NCBI RefSeq assembly: GCF_004340685.1 | Contig: NZ_SLUN01000025.1 | Coordinates: 1-64,000 of the forward strand | DNA length: 64,000 nucleotides | Origin: Hydrogenispora ethanolica | GTDB lineage: Bacteria; Bacillota; UBA4882; UBA8346 | Direction: 5' to 3' | Part shown: positions 43,901 to 52,144 of the stretch, one piece after another | How the letters are laid out: every line of letters starts with the position of its first letter | How positions within the stretch are numbered: position 1 is the stretch's first letter | Notes under the pieces: generated by a model | What the model was told of the DNA's origin: nothing | Databases searched by the model: none | The model's input: only the letters and a program-made list of their open reading frames with translations | Translations under genes and position numbers: made by a program

Positions 43901-44373
43901 TGGAGCGGATCTGGCGGAACCTTCAGGCCAGCGAGTACCGGGGACGGGGCGAGATCTGGGATGAGGTGCCATTCATTTTGAAGTTGGAAGGCGCAGTGCG
44001 GGTGGAAGGCAGGTTTGACCGGCTTTACCGCGAGCCCGGCGGCGGGCTGGTGTTGGTGGATTATAAGACGCACCGGATCGCGCCCCGTCAGGTGGAGGAG
44101 ACCGCCGCAAAATACTTTTGGCAGCTTCAGCTGTATGCTCTGGCAGTGGCCGAACTGTGGGGGAGGTTGCCGGACCGGGCGGTCCTGTATTTCCCTTACC
44201 CCGACCGGGCGGTGGAAGTGCCGCTGGACCAGGCCGCTTTGGCCCGGACCATTGCCGAGGTGCGGGAGATCGGCGCGTTCATCGCCGCCCATCCCTATCC
44301 CGGAGACTATCCGGCCGGAGCCGACTGTGAGAACTGCCGCTACGGCTGGTTCTGTCACGCCGGTAAAGCTTAA
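40936..44373 (+). CDS. addA: ATP-dependent helicase/nuclease subunit AddA
   Basis: A 1,145-residue UvrD-type helicase with a C-terminal nuclease domain. Helicase motifs in order: Q motif PNEQQAAAI, Walker A AGAGTGKTT (about 29-37), ITFTKKAAAEMRDRI, LVDEFQDTNSLQ (motif II), GDIKQSIYRFRGA (III), TRNYRSN (IV), MTIHRSKGLEFPVV (V) and YVALTRAKRQL (VI). The RecB-type nuclease domain is near the end (EGRFDRLYREPGGGLVLVDYKTHR), followed by a Cys pair in CENCRYGWFC. With AddB it unwinds and resects broken DNA ends. A Pro/Ala-rich linker (about 870-895) separates the two parts. It ends 4 bp into the convergent folE2. Confidence 0.97.
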   Translation: MPHPPNEQQAAAIHEFGADLLVSAGAGTGKTTVLAEKYLRLLEERRAEIGEIVAITFTKKAAAEMRDRIRQGLRERQNQAENQAELEFWRNQLQRIDGARIVTFHSLCLGLIQENPLEAGIPPVSGILGEGEEQIYLNQAIAELFTEIVQNPTADSQALVRLILDYGWESLAESLAGLYQAIRESGRAFGEVIRQTAEALRDALAARIAGADGLIADIEELLEYSSTQKLTENAQGVLGLFREGWPGYRELLRDGKELDELLPALGELAKGLPKTLPAAIKPRVVAVRDQIDAVKQRLVDGAALERLETLETLLEGLDRRYRELKQESGLLDFADQQLLARDLLQNHPQLAERVTAGIRYLLVDEFQDTNSLQLEIVRSLLGEDYQGGRLMAVGDIKQSIYRFRGAEADLMTELGREIESRGGRTIALTRNYRSNQTVIRFINAFSQELFAGESFPYEPLEAGGNDAGSRVEFILAGETADLREQARLVARRIVRLVAESAGTGTPVGYGDIVLLFRAGTAMGLFQQALVELGIPYYTASGGDLYRRQEIVDQLNLLRLVQQRYDTVALLGLVSSPYVGLSETELYRLCRDEGLAEAFYGREDFEKLLPEPAAARLREFRELLGYLQEHRELLPIPAMLRLALDRLHYRELMLGSVDAGQRLANLEKLLYKAEEFTAAGYHDLNRFLSYLQELEGMEIGEGEAQTQAEGSDVVRLMTIHRSKGLEFPVVILPDLDRSFRLGNRSKLVFHKDLGVGFKIPVPESEAAATSVWEAIKERERRDEIAELKRVLYVALTRAKRQLILAGSGVSRSRGKTLETAGNWMKWFELLLPLAEAGAELEYQGIPVAVVRAVPEVQPPERPVKLLETVAPDLAAAPSPAGRAAPEVAAAGVAANAGCVVPLKVSGILAFKSCPRGFYLRHIMRLERGPAADDEPSAAALPGAGAHLGAQIGNFVHQAVRAGTPDWPEELWKAYFAELQVPDPDRLKADLERIWRNLQASEYRGRGEIWDEVPFILKLEGAVRVEGRFDRLYREPGGGLVLVDYKTHRIAPRQVEETAAKYFWQLQLYALAVAELWGRLPDRAVLYFPYPDRAVEVPLDQAALARTIAEVREIGAFIAAHPYPGDYPAGADCENCRYGWFCHAGKA

Positions 44374-45164
44374 TCGGCGGCTTCCTCCACATGGGATGCG
44401 AAGGCGCTGTGATTGTGGATGGACTCGTAGCTTTCCACCTCGACCTGGAAAGAGCGGATCCGCGGCTCGGAGCGGAGCGCCAGGACGGAGTCGCGCAGGA
44501 TGTCCTCGACGAACTTGGGGTTCTGGTAGGCGGCTTCGGTGACGTATTTTTCATCCTCCCGCTTGAGCACCGGATAGATGGGGCAACTGCCCTGAATCCG
44601 CAACAGTTCGATGAGCTCCTCCAGCCACAGGATTTTCCCCGGATAGGAGCAGTGTACCAGGGTCCGGATGGCCGCCCGCTGATTGTGGGCGCCGTAAGCC
44701 GAGATCTCTTTGCTGCAGGGGCAGAGGGAGAGGACCGGTATCTCCGCGCCCAGTTGGAAATGGAAGTGGCCCGAGGGTTGCCGGAAGACGCCGCGAAATT
44801 CGCCCAGATAGTCGAGGTAGCCGACGATGCCGCTCACCGGCGCCGGCACCGGCAGGAAATAGCGAAACTTCAGACTGATTTCGGCGGCGCTCACTTCCAG
44901 ATGGCTACAGAGTTCGGCCAGGATCTGGCGGATCTCCTTCCAGGAGATGGGTTTTTCGGACCAGGACATCAATAGCTCCATGAACCGGCTGAGATGCGTG
45001 CCCTTGAAATGGTGCGGCAGCGTCACCGAGACGACGACGTTGCCGTGGACATGTTGAAACCCGCCGTCCCGCATCCGGATCTGAAACGGCAGGTTGACAT
45101 CTTTCAGACCCACCTTTTGAATCTCGATTCCCCGCTCGTCCCGCCTGCTCTGCACATCGATCAT
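44370..45164 (-). CDS. folE2: GTP cyclohydrolase FolE2 (type IB)
   Basis: A 264-residue COG1469 enzyme that makes 7,8-dihydroneopterin triphosphate, the first step of folate (and queuosine-type) synthesis. VGLKDVNLPFQI lies at the N-terminus. LCPCSKEISAYGAHNQRA contains the metal-ligand cysteine, and EVESYESIHNHSAFA is the typical C-terminus. FolE2 uses metals other than zinc and is often zinc-regulated. The ATG at 45164 has AAAGGCGG about 10 bp upstream; a TTG seven codons earlier overlaps that site. It converges on addA with a 4-bp overlap. Confidence 0.95.
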   Translation of the reverse strand: MIDVQSRRDERGIEIQKVGLKDVNLPFQIRMRDGGFQHVHGNVVVSVTLPHHFKGTHLSRFMELLMSWSEKPISWKEIRQILAELCSHLEVSAAEISLKFRYFLPVPAPVSGIVGYLDYLGEFRGVFRQPSGHFHFQLGAEIPVLSLCPCSKEISAYGAHNQRAAIRTLVHCSYPGKILWLEELIELLRIQGSCPIYPVLKREDEKYVTEAAYQNPKFVEDILRDSVLALRSEPRIRSFQVEVESYESIHNHSAFASHVEEAAD

Positions 45165-45366
45165 GTTGCGTTGCCGCCTTTCCAAATTTCTATTTCAATG
45201 GATCGGTTCCATTTTTCTATTTGTTTCGGCACGCTCCGGAAAACTCCTACCGGACCGGCATGTTTGTCCCGGACTTTCCATAAATTAATCGCAGGAAGCC
45301 GCCGCTCGGCATGGAATCTGATCAGGTCGGCTTTTGACCGACCCCAAAAAAGGAGGCAAAAACAAA

Positions 45367-46440
45367 GTGCATTCAAAGCGATGGGCGGTATCGGGGATGG
45401 TTTGCTTGGCCATCCTGGCTTTCAGCCTGCCGCATGGGTTCGCCGGGGCCGGTCCCTCCGCGAAAACCGGCTCCAAGCCGGCGCCGGTTCCGGCGGCCGC
45501 CGGCCCGGCCGGAGTGCGGCCCAATGAACTGGGCCGGCTGCTGATCCTGGAGTATCATCTGATCGGCGCGCCGGAGGCGGAATGGCGGCGGACCCCTGCC
45601 AACTTCCGAAAGGACCTGCAGTTACTGTACGATAGCGGCTATTATCCGGCGCCCCTGGCGGATGTGGTGAGCGGCCGGCTGAAGGTGCCCGCCGGTAAAA
45701 CCCCGTTCGTACTGACCTTTGACGACTCCAGCCAGGGCCAGTTCCGCTACTTGCAAGAAGGGGAGCGGCTGGTGATCGATCCCCAGTCGGCCGTCGGCAT
45801 CATGGAACAGTTCAAAAAGGAGCATCCCGATTTTCCGTTGACCGCCACTTTCTATGTGTTGCCGGCGATCCCGCCCAAGCTGCGGCTATTCGGCCAGGAA
45901 GAGCATATTGGCAGGAAACTGCAGTACCTGGCCGAGCACGGCTACGAGATCGGCAGCCATACCTATTGGCACCAGAATCTCAGCAAAACGGATGACCTGG
46001 GAGTACAAAAGCAAATGGCTCTGGCCAATCAGGCCATTCAATCCTATGTTCCCGGCTATCCGGTGCAGAGCCTCTCCCTGCCCTTCGGCGTGCACGCCCG
46101 GAACCAGGTTTTGGAGCATGACGGCGAATATCAGGGCATTCGCTACCATTACACCTCCATCGTGCTGGTGGGATCCGGTCCGGCGCCCTCGCCGTATGCG
46201 GCGGGCTTCAATCCCTACCGGCTGGAACGGATCCAGGCCGGCGACACCGCCTGGGGACCCGGAGCCTATGTGGAGCGATTCCGGAAGAATCCCGCGTTGC
46301 GCTTCATCAGCGACGGCGATCCCGCTACAGTGACGGTGCCCCGGGCCGAGGCGGCCAAGGTGGGCAAACTGCCGCCCGGCATGAAGCTGCGGCGATCGAT
46401 TGAGTCGGGAACGGGTGGCAGGAGAGAACTTGGATTATAA
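45367..46440 (+). CDS. Polysaccharide deacetylase (NodB) family protein, secreted
   Basis: About 357 residues with a signal peptide (RWAVSGMVCLAILAFSLPHGFAGA), then an Ala/Pro-rich stretch (about 35-55) and a NodB-like domain. It has VLTFDDSSQGQF (catalytic Asp and metal Asp) and GSHTYWHQNLSK (metal His pair). SLPFG is the third motif. It probably deacetylates cell-wall or extracellular polysaccharide. GTG at 45367 has GGAGG about 10 bp upstream; the 200 bp before it hold no gene. A terminator follows. Confidence 0.88.
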   Translation: MHSKRWAVSGMVCLAILAFSLPHGFAGAGPSAKTGSKPAPVPAAAGPAGVRPNELGRLLILEYHLIGAPEAEWRRTPANFRKDLQLLYDSGYYPAPLADVVSGRLKVPAGKTPFVLTFDDSSQGQFRYLQEGERLVIDPQSAVGIMEQFKKEHPDFPLTATFYVLPAIPPKLRLFGQEEHIGRKLQYLAEHGYEIGSHTYWHQNLSKTDDLGVQKQMALANQAIQSYVPGYPVQSLSLPFGVHARNQVLEHDGEYQGIRYHYTSIVLVGSGPAPSPYAAGFNPYRLERIQAGDTAWGPGAYVERFRKNPALRFISDGDPATVTVPRAEAAKVGKLPPGMKLRRSIESGTGGRRELGL

Positions 46441-46445
46441 AAGGG

Positions 46446-46471
46446 CGGGGACCGGAGCGGTTCCCGTTTTG
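46446..46471 (+). terminator. Terminator after the polysaccharide deacetylase gene
   Basis: CGGGGACC and GGTTCCCG (one G-T pair) with a 5-nt loop, followed by TTTTG. Confidence 0.75.
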
Positions 46472-46593
46472 TTATTTGGGAGAAAAGAGCTGCCCCCAGA
46501 TTGTTTTTCCGGGAAAGCCCCATAGGGATGAAAGGGGAGGGTGCGGCATGGATTCATGACGGAACCGGCCTCGACAGACAGCCGCCGAGGGCC

Positions 46594-46989
46594 TCACGAC
46601 TCATCGGACTTCGCCAGTCCGTTCAGATAATCGACCAGCTTTTCCATGGTGGCGGGGCTGATGTAATGCTCGATGCTGCAGGCGTCCCGTTCGGCGATGC
46701 GCGGCTCGACCTCCAGCACGTCGCTGAAGAACTGGCGCAGGCTGTCGTGGCGCTCCCGGATCTCCCTGGCCTTGGCTAGGCCGCGGCCGGTCAGCTCCAA
46801 CGGTCCGTAACGCTCGTGCGTCAACAGAGCCAGCTCCACCAGCCGGGCCACGGCCTGATTGACGCTGGACTTGGCCACGCCCAGTTTTTGGGCCAGGTCG
46901 GTGACACGAATCGCTTCCTCCGCTTCCTGCAATTCCAGAATGACCTTCAGGTAATCCTCCAGGGCGGGCGAGATTGAAGCCCTATCCAC
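46594..46989 (-). CDS. DtxR/MntR family metal-dependent repressor
   Basis: A 131-residue two-domain repressor. The winged helix (about 1-65) has IRVTDLAQKLGVAKSSVNQAVARLVELALL. The dimerisation domain (about 66-125) carries metal ligands: Glu11 and Asp12 at the N-terminus, His81, and C104-x2-E107-H108. The cysteine matches DtxR/IdeR-type iron sensors rather than the glutamate of MntR, so iron is somewhat more likely than manganese. No SH3-like third domain is present. Its target is not adjacent. Confidence 0.88.
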   Translation of the reverse strand: MDRASISPALEDYLKVILELQEAEEAIRVTDLAQKLGVAKSSVNQAVARLVELALLTHERYGPLELTGRGLAKAREIRERHDSLRQFFSDVLEVEPRIAERDACSIEHYISPATMEKLVDYLNGLAKSDES

Positions 46990-47439
46990 TTCTCAACACC
47001 TCGTTTGTCTGGAATGCTACTCGCGCCCCGTTTGGGAAAAGCTCTGCCGATTTTGGCCGGTGGAGGGTCGAAGAGCATCCATCAATAGCTTAACCGGGAC
47101 GGCCGCGGGCTTATCCTACCCCCATCCCGCTGTCCGCAATCCGGTTGGAATAAGCCGATTATAAAAGCTGGAAATAAAACGGTTCTAAAGCGTCTTTAAA
47201 AAATATCCAAAAAATTTTAAAAAATCTATAAAATCCTGACCCCTGGCTCGAATGGACCTCCGCCGCAGGGAACCGGAGGTCGCGCGTTTCACTGTACGGT
47301 TCGCGTGCGCGGGGCGGCCTCTTCCGCCAACGGTTCTCCTTCCGGGGCCCCGACAGCCCGGCTTGGAGGGGCGCTCCCTCCGCGTGCCGCAGGAAATGCC
47401 CGGAGATGGGCAACGCCGGCCCAATCATGGGCACGGCTT
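46990..47439. other. Intergenic region before the 21-bp array
   Basis: A/T-rich near 47160-47240, then GC-rich. No gene, ribosome binding site plus start, or terminator is evident. The open frames here are extensions of the array and have no supported start. Confidence 0.4.
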
Positions 47440-47712
47440 GCCCATGGTTCCGCGAGAGATGCCCATGGTTCCGCGAGAGATGCCCATGGTTCCGCGAGAG
47501 ATGCCCATGGTTCCGCGGGAGATGCCCATGGTTCCGCGAGAGATGCCCATGGTTCCGCGAGAGATGCCCATGGTTCCGCGAGAGATGCCCATGGTTCCGC
47601 GAGAGATGCCCATGGTTCCGTGAGAGATGCCCATGGTTCCGTGAGAGATGCCCATGGTTCCGTGAGAGATGCCCATGGTTCCGTGAGAGATGCCCATGGT
47701 TCCGCGGGAGTT
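47440..47712. repeat. 21-bp tandem array 3, thirteen near-identical units
   Basis: Units begin GCCCATGGTTCCGCG and repeat 13 times at exactly 21 bp. Only GCGAGA/GCGGGA/GTGAGA variants distinguish them, with a block of GTGAGA units at 47608-47691. Each unit contains the palindrome CCATGG. Near-identity implies recent expansion. All frames without a stop encode heptads (PMVPREM on the plus strand); no start signal supports expression. Confidence 0.97.
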
Positions 47713-47882
47713 GCGCTAAATCAGGCGGGGCAATGATAAGGACCAGTCGCCTCGCCCCCACGAAAGGATCAGTTATGAAATCCGGCAGGAAGAAAACGGA
47801 ATAAGTCGAAGAATAGAAGCGGAAGATCAGGATGGCCCGTTTCCCGGACGGCCATCCCCGTCACGAAAAAGGGGGCGTCAAT

Positions 47883-48620
47883 TTGCGGATCACGTCGCGC
47901 TGTTATGCCGTCACCGGCCTCGCCTTCGCGTTACCCTGGGCGGTCAACGCCGGATTTGTGGTGGGGGCGGGAACGACCCTGGTCATCGATACCGGGCCGA
48001 ATACTCTGGCGGCCCAGACCATCCACGGTTATGCCGTAGCGGCGGGCGCGGGCAATCGCTTGATCGCAGTCAACACCGAGCCGCACTTCGATCATCTGGG
48101 CGGCAATGGTTTCTTCCGGGAACGGGGCATCGATATTTACGGCCATTGCCGGATCCACCGTACCGCAGCCGAATTGGCGGCGACCATCGCCGAGTGCAAT
48201 CAGAGCATTCCCGATCGGCGGCGTCGGGAGCGGAACGAGGCGGCGGTCCTGTTTCAAAAGACCACGGCCGCCAATCCCAACCGGCCCGTTCCGGAGGAGA
48301 CCGTGTTGGAGCTGGGCGGGTTGACAGCCCGGTTGCTCTTTACGCCCGGTCATACGCCGGCTAATCTGGCGGTGTACATTCCGGAGGAGGGCGTGCTCTA
48401 TGCCGGCGACGCGGTGGTGAGCGGCCTGTCGCCCAATCTGGAATGCGGGAGCGCGGCGGACTGGCGGCGCTGGAAACAGTCCTTGGCCAGAATTGCGGCG
48501 CTCCAGCCCGAATGGATCGTGCCCGGCCACGGTCCCGTCATCTCCAGACAGGAGCGGGAACCGGCGCTCGATCGGATCGCCGCGGCTTTGGATGAAGCCC
48601 TGGCCGAGCGGGAAACTTAG
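47883..48620 (+). CDS. Metallo-beta-lactamase fold hydrolase
   Basis: About 245 residues with an MBL fold: VIDTGPN, TEPHFDHLGGN (residues 65-75), FTPGHTPANL, YAGDAVV and VPGHGPVI. The first histidine of the HxHxDH zinc motif is replaced by glutamate (Glu66-Pro-His68-Phe-Asp70-His71), so zinc binding is altered unless glutamate takes part. The substrate is unknown. The TTG at 47883 has AAGGGGGC about 7 bp upstream; an ATG at 47832 with weaker support would add 17 residues. It starts 170 bp after the 21-bp array. Confidence 0.8.
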   Translation: MRITSRCYAVTGLAFALPWAVNAGFVVGAGTTLVIDTGPNTLAAQTIHGYAVAAGAGNRLIAVNTEPHFDHLGGNGFFRERGIDIYGHCRIHRTAAELAATIAECNQSIPDRRRRERNEAAVLFQKTTAANPNRPVPEETVLELGGLTARLLFTPGHTPANLAVYIPEEGVLYAGDAVVSGLSPNLECGSAADWRRWKQSLARIAALQPEWIVPGHGPVISRQEREPALDRIAAALDEALAERET

Positions 48621-48780
48621 TCTTGGAGCTGTAAGAGACTCAAGCCTGCAAGGAGGTTTCCACCCTGTTGCTTCCATAGGAACATTGCTTCGATATAAGG
48701 GGATTTTCGGTTTTCCATTGTACCCAGCCCGGTTTTTCTTCCATTGATATTGAATCTTTTCGATAAATGAGGTGGAACGA

Positions 48781-49662
48781 ATGGCGCTTATGGATGGACT
48801 CCTGAATCGGTTCCGGCAATGGAAAGGCCGGCCTTTACCGGAAATCCCGCTGAAAACAGCCGGCTGGGTGGCGATCCTCTCCGGGATCTATTTCGGGCTG
48901 GCCCGAATCTGGCTCTTGCTCCATCAGGACCCGAGCCTTTATTACCAGTTTTCGTTCGCCAGAGCGCTGCTTGGAAGCATCCCCAATCTGATTACGGTGT
49001 ATTTATTGGGAACCTTGCTGAAGCTCCTGGACCGGCAGGGCCGGAGCCGGTCGGTTTCTCCTTACATCAAGTTTTTTATCGGCTACAACCTGCTGGAGCT
49101 CGTCGCCGTTCCGGGGCTGGGAATCGCCAATTTTACGCTGCTCCGGGCCGACGTAGCGTTCCGGGCCAAGCAATTGCTGCCGCTGGTCCTGGCTGTGGCG
49201 CTGGCGTCCGGCGCCATTTCTATCCTGTATGGGCTGAAACTGCGGAAACTCGCGGTTTTGCCCGGGGAGCGGCATCTGTGGTTCTACGCCTATGCCATGT
49301 TGGCCGCGGGGATCGCCTGGGCCTTCATGATCACCTACTGGGTCGGCAGTGTCCTATGGTATGTTTCATGGATATTCCTGGGCTGTTTTTTCCTGGGGGC
49401 CGCTTGCGCGGACCTCTCTTCCGGCCGGAACCCGGAGCGTGAATCCGCGCCGGCGCAGCGGGCTGTCACTCCCGCGCCGCTCAATCGGGCGGTTTTTTCC
49501 GACGCCGATCGCCAGGCCGAGAAGGCCTTTGACCAGTTGACATTCGACGCTTATCTGCAAATCCGGAACGAAGTGACCCGCTATCTGCCCCGGTGCCTTT
49601 CCGAACCGGAGATCAAACAAGCGATTCTGGCCTATTTGAAAAAAACGGGCCGGGGGTCCTAA
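48781..49662 (+). CDS. Multi-pass membrane protein of unknown function
   Basis: 293 residues. About six membrane spans occupy residues 25-215 (VAILSGIYFGLARIWLLL, LLGSIPNLITVYLLGTLL, LLPLVLAVALASGAISILYGL, LAAGIAWAFMITYWVGSVLWYVSWIFLGCFFLGAA). The soluble C-terminal tail (about 215-293; EKAFDQLTFDAYLQIRNEVTRYLPRCLSEPEIKQAIL) is helical. I do not recognise a family. The ATG at 48781 has GAGGTGG 8 bp upstream. It is not clearly in an operon. Confidence 0.75.
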   Translation: MALMDGLLNRFRQWKGRPLPEIPLKTAGWVAILSGIYFGLARIWLLLHQDPSLYYQFSFARALLGSIPNLITVYLLGTLLKLLDRQGRSRSVSPYIKFFIGYNLLELVAVPGLGIANFTLLRADVAFRAKQLLPLVLAVALASGAISILYGLKLRKLAVLPGERHLWFYAYAMLAAGIAWAFMITYWVGSVLWYVSWIFLGCFFLGAACADLSSGRNPERESAPAQRAVTPAPLNRAVFSDADRQAEKAFDQLTFDAYLQIRNEVTRYLPRCLSEPEIKQAILAYLKKTGRGS

Positions 49663-49822
49663 ATCGGCCGGTTCCGGCTGTTGGAATGAGACAACTTGTG
49701 GTAGAATATTCTGTAAAATCAATCGCCTTGAGATGAATCGCTTTCCGGCGCCAGTTGGAGCAGAGCGCCCGCTGCCAATGAACCGCCCGAGGCGCCTCGA
49801 ATAAAGAAAGGAAGGATGCTCG

Positions 49823-51325
49823 TTGAATCATACATTGACCGAGCTGAAGAACAGTTTGGCGGAGATCAGCGACTTAAAAGCGGCCGCCGCCGTGTTATCC
49901 TGGGACCAGATGGCCTTGATGCCGCCGGGCGCGGCAGCGGCCCGGGCCCGGCAGCTGGCGACCATGGAACGGCTGGCGCACGAGAAGGCGACCGCTCCGG
50001 AATTGGGCCGGTTGTTGGATGAACTCCAACCGTTGCTGGAGGGTCTCTCTCCGGACTCGCCCGATGTCGCCTTGATCCGGGTGGCCGCCCGGGATTTTGA
50101 GCGTGCCGCGAAGATTCCGCCCAAGTTTACCGCCGAATTTTCGGAACATACCTCCCGGACCTATGAGGCATGGGCCAAAGCCCGGGCCCAGAAGGATTTC
50201 CAGATCGTCCGGCCGTTGCTCGAAAAGACGCTGGATTACAGCAGGCAATTGGCGAATTTTTATCCCGGATACCAACATATCGCCGATCCGCTCATCGACG
50301 AACTGGACGAGGGACTGACCGTCGCCGTCATCCGGCCGCTCTTCGCCCAGTTGCGCGAGGAATTGACCCGGTTGGTCGGGGCGATCACCGCCCGGCCCGC
50401 GCCGGATGATTCCTGCCTGAAGCAGCATTTCCCGGAGGCGGACCAATGGCGGTTCGGCCTGAACGTCGCCGAGCGGCTGGGATACGATTTCAACCGGGGC
50501 CGGCAGGACAAGAGCCCGCACCCTTTTACCACGTCGTTTTCCATCGATGACGTCCGGATCACCACCCGGATCAAGGAAAACCGGCTCAGCGAGGCGCTCT
50601 TCAGCACCATCCACGAGACCGGCCACGCCTTGTATGAGCAGGGGATCGATCCGAGGTGGGAAGCGACTCCGCTAGCCAGCGGCACCGCCATGGGCGTCCA
50701 CGAGAGCCAGTCGCGGCTCTGGGAGAACCTGGTGGGGCGGAGCCGCCATTTCTGGCAGTACTTCTACCCCAAGCTGCAGGAGGTCTTCCCGCAACAGCTG
50801 GGCCAGGTGGACTTTGAAGTCTTCTACCATGCCTTGAATAAGGTGGAGCGGTCGCTGATCCGGACCGACGCCGACGAAGTGACCTATAACCTGCACGTGA
50901 TGATCCGCTTTGATCTGGAATTGGCGATGCTGGAAGGAAAGCTCGCCGTCGCCGACCTGCGCGAGGCCTGGAATGAGCGGTACCGGACCGATCTGGGTGT
51001 GACCCCGCCCGACGACGGCTTGGGGGTTCTCCAGGATATGCACTGGTACAGCGGGACCATCGGCGGCTATTTCCAAAGCTATACGCTGGGCAACATCATG
51101 AGCGCCCAATTCTACGAAGCTGCCCTGGCGCATCACCCGCAGATTCCGACGGAGATCGCCGCCGGCCGTTTCGAAACCTTGCACGGTTGGCTCAAAACGA
51201 ACATTTACCAATACGGCCGCCAATTGTCGGGCACGACCATCGTGCAACGGGCCACCGGAAAGCCGATTACCATCGAACCGTACGTGCGGTATTTAAAGAA
51301 CAAGTATCGGGAGTTGTATCCCTGA
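49823..51325 (+). CDS. M32 family metallocarboxypeptidase
   Basis: A 500-residue M32 carboxypeptidase (Taq/Pfu type). The zinc motif is HETGH at His264 in FSTIHETGHALYEQG, followed by GVHESQSRLWENLVGRS with the third ligand and HYHALNKVERSLIRTDADEVTYNLH-like C-terminal segments. It removes single residues from peptide C-termini in the cytoplasm. TTG start with GGAAGGA about 10 bp upstream. An inverted repeat follows downstream. Confidence 0.94.
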   Translation: MNHTLTELKNSLAEISDLKAAAAVLSWDQMALMPPGAAAARARQLATMERLAHEKATAPELGRLLDELQPLLEGLSPDSPDVALIRVAARDFERAAKIPPKFTAEFSEHTSRTYEAWAKARAQKDFQIVRPLLEKTLDYSRQLANFYPGYQHIADPLIDELDEGLTVAVIRPLFAQLREELTRLVGAITARPAPDDSCLKQHFPEADQWRFGLNVAERLGYDFNRGRQDKSPHPFTTSFSIDDVRITTRIKENRLSEALFSTIHETGHALYEQGIDPRWEATPLASGTAMGVHESQSRLWENLVGRSRHFWQYFYPKLQEVFPQQLGQVDFEVFYHALNKVERSLIRTDADEVTYNLHVMIRFDLELAMLEGKLAVADLREAWNERYRTDLGVTPPDDGLGVLQDMHWYSGTIGGYFQSYTLGNIMSAQFYEAALAHHPQIPTEIAAGRFETLHGWLKTNIYQYGRQLSGTTIVQRATGKPITIEPYVRYLKNKYRELYP

Positions 51326-51363
51326 ATCCGGCCGATACCGCAACGATTTTGAGTTGGATTCCG

Positions 51364-51400
51364 TTTTGGGCATGGTCGGCTCGCTCGATCATGCCCAAAA
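51364..51400. terminator. Inverted repeat after the carboxypeptidase gene
   Basis: TTTTGGGCATG (51364-51374) and its perfect complement at 51390-51400. There is no following T-run on the plus strand, so terminator function is only likely. Confidence 0.55.
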
Positions 51401-51487
51401 TGAAATTTGCCGCTGTGAAGGACAGAAGACTGTAATTTAAAAGTTTCCCTCATCATATCCGAAGTTTTTTAGCGGAGGATCAAATCG

Positions 51488-52105
51488 GTGGAGAATTTCG
51501 ATGAACTGGCTTTGCGTTGGGATGAAGATCCCAAGCGCCGCAAGCGGGCCAGCGTAGTGGCCATGGAAATGGCGCGGGAGATCCCGGACCTCGAAAGGAT
51601 GACGGGCTTTGAATACGGTTGCGGCACGGGGCTGTTAAGTTTCTACCTGCAACCGTTTATGCGCGAAATTTGGCTGGGGGACAGTTCGGCGGGGATGTTG
51701 TCCGTGGCCGAGCAGAAGATTCAAACGCTCCGGATCGCCAACATGCACCCCCTCCCAATCGATCTAACCGCCGCGGAGCTGCCGGAGCTCAAGTTTGATG
51801 TGGTTTACACGTTGATGGCCTTGCACCATATCAAGCCGCTGAACGACGTTTTGCAGTCCTTTTACGAAATGTTGCATCCGGAAGGCACATTGTGCATCGC
51901 GGATCTGGACAAGGAAGACGGCACGTTCCACGGTCCCGGCTTTACGGGCCATCATGGCTTTGACGTTCGGGAGCTGTCGGCGACCTTGCGGGAAATCGGT
52001 TTCACCAAGCTTCGGAGCAAAATCTGTCACACTATCGTGAAACAAGATCGCGACGGACGGGAGAAACAATATCCGTTATTCCTGTTGGTCGGCCAGAAGA
52101 GATAA
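51488..52105 (+). CDS. Class I SAM-dependent methyltransferase
   Basis: A 205-residue methyltransferase. The SAM-binding motif is FEYGCGTGLLSFYL (about 40-53), acidic loop LGDSSAGML, and motif IV FDVVYTLMALHHI. CIADLDKEDG and FHGPGFTGHHGFD follow. The substrate is unknown; small molecules are usual in this group. GTG start with GGAGG about 9 bp upstream. It lies 39 bp before dapL and may share its transcript. Confidence 0.88.
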   Translation: MENFDELALRWDEDPKRRKRASVVAMEMAREIPDLERMTGFEYGCGTGLLSFYLQPFMREIWLGDSSAGMLSVAEQKIQTLRIANMHPLPIDLTAAELPELKFDVVYTLMALHHIKPLNDVLQSFYEMLHPEGTLCIADLDKEDGTFHGPGFTGHHGFDVRELSATLREIGFTKLRSKICHTIVKQDRDGREKQYPLFLLVGQKR

Positions 52106-52144
52106 GGAGCCGCCAGTGCGGCAAAAAACTCACGGAGGTCCGCC

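Noticed and set aside
47159-47804. Open frames of 80-200 codons across the 21-bp array
   Set aside because: Same artefact: up to five frames lack stops. No initiation site outside the array.
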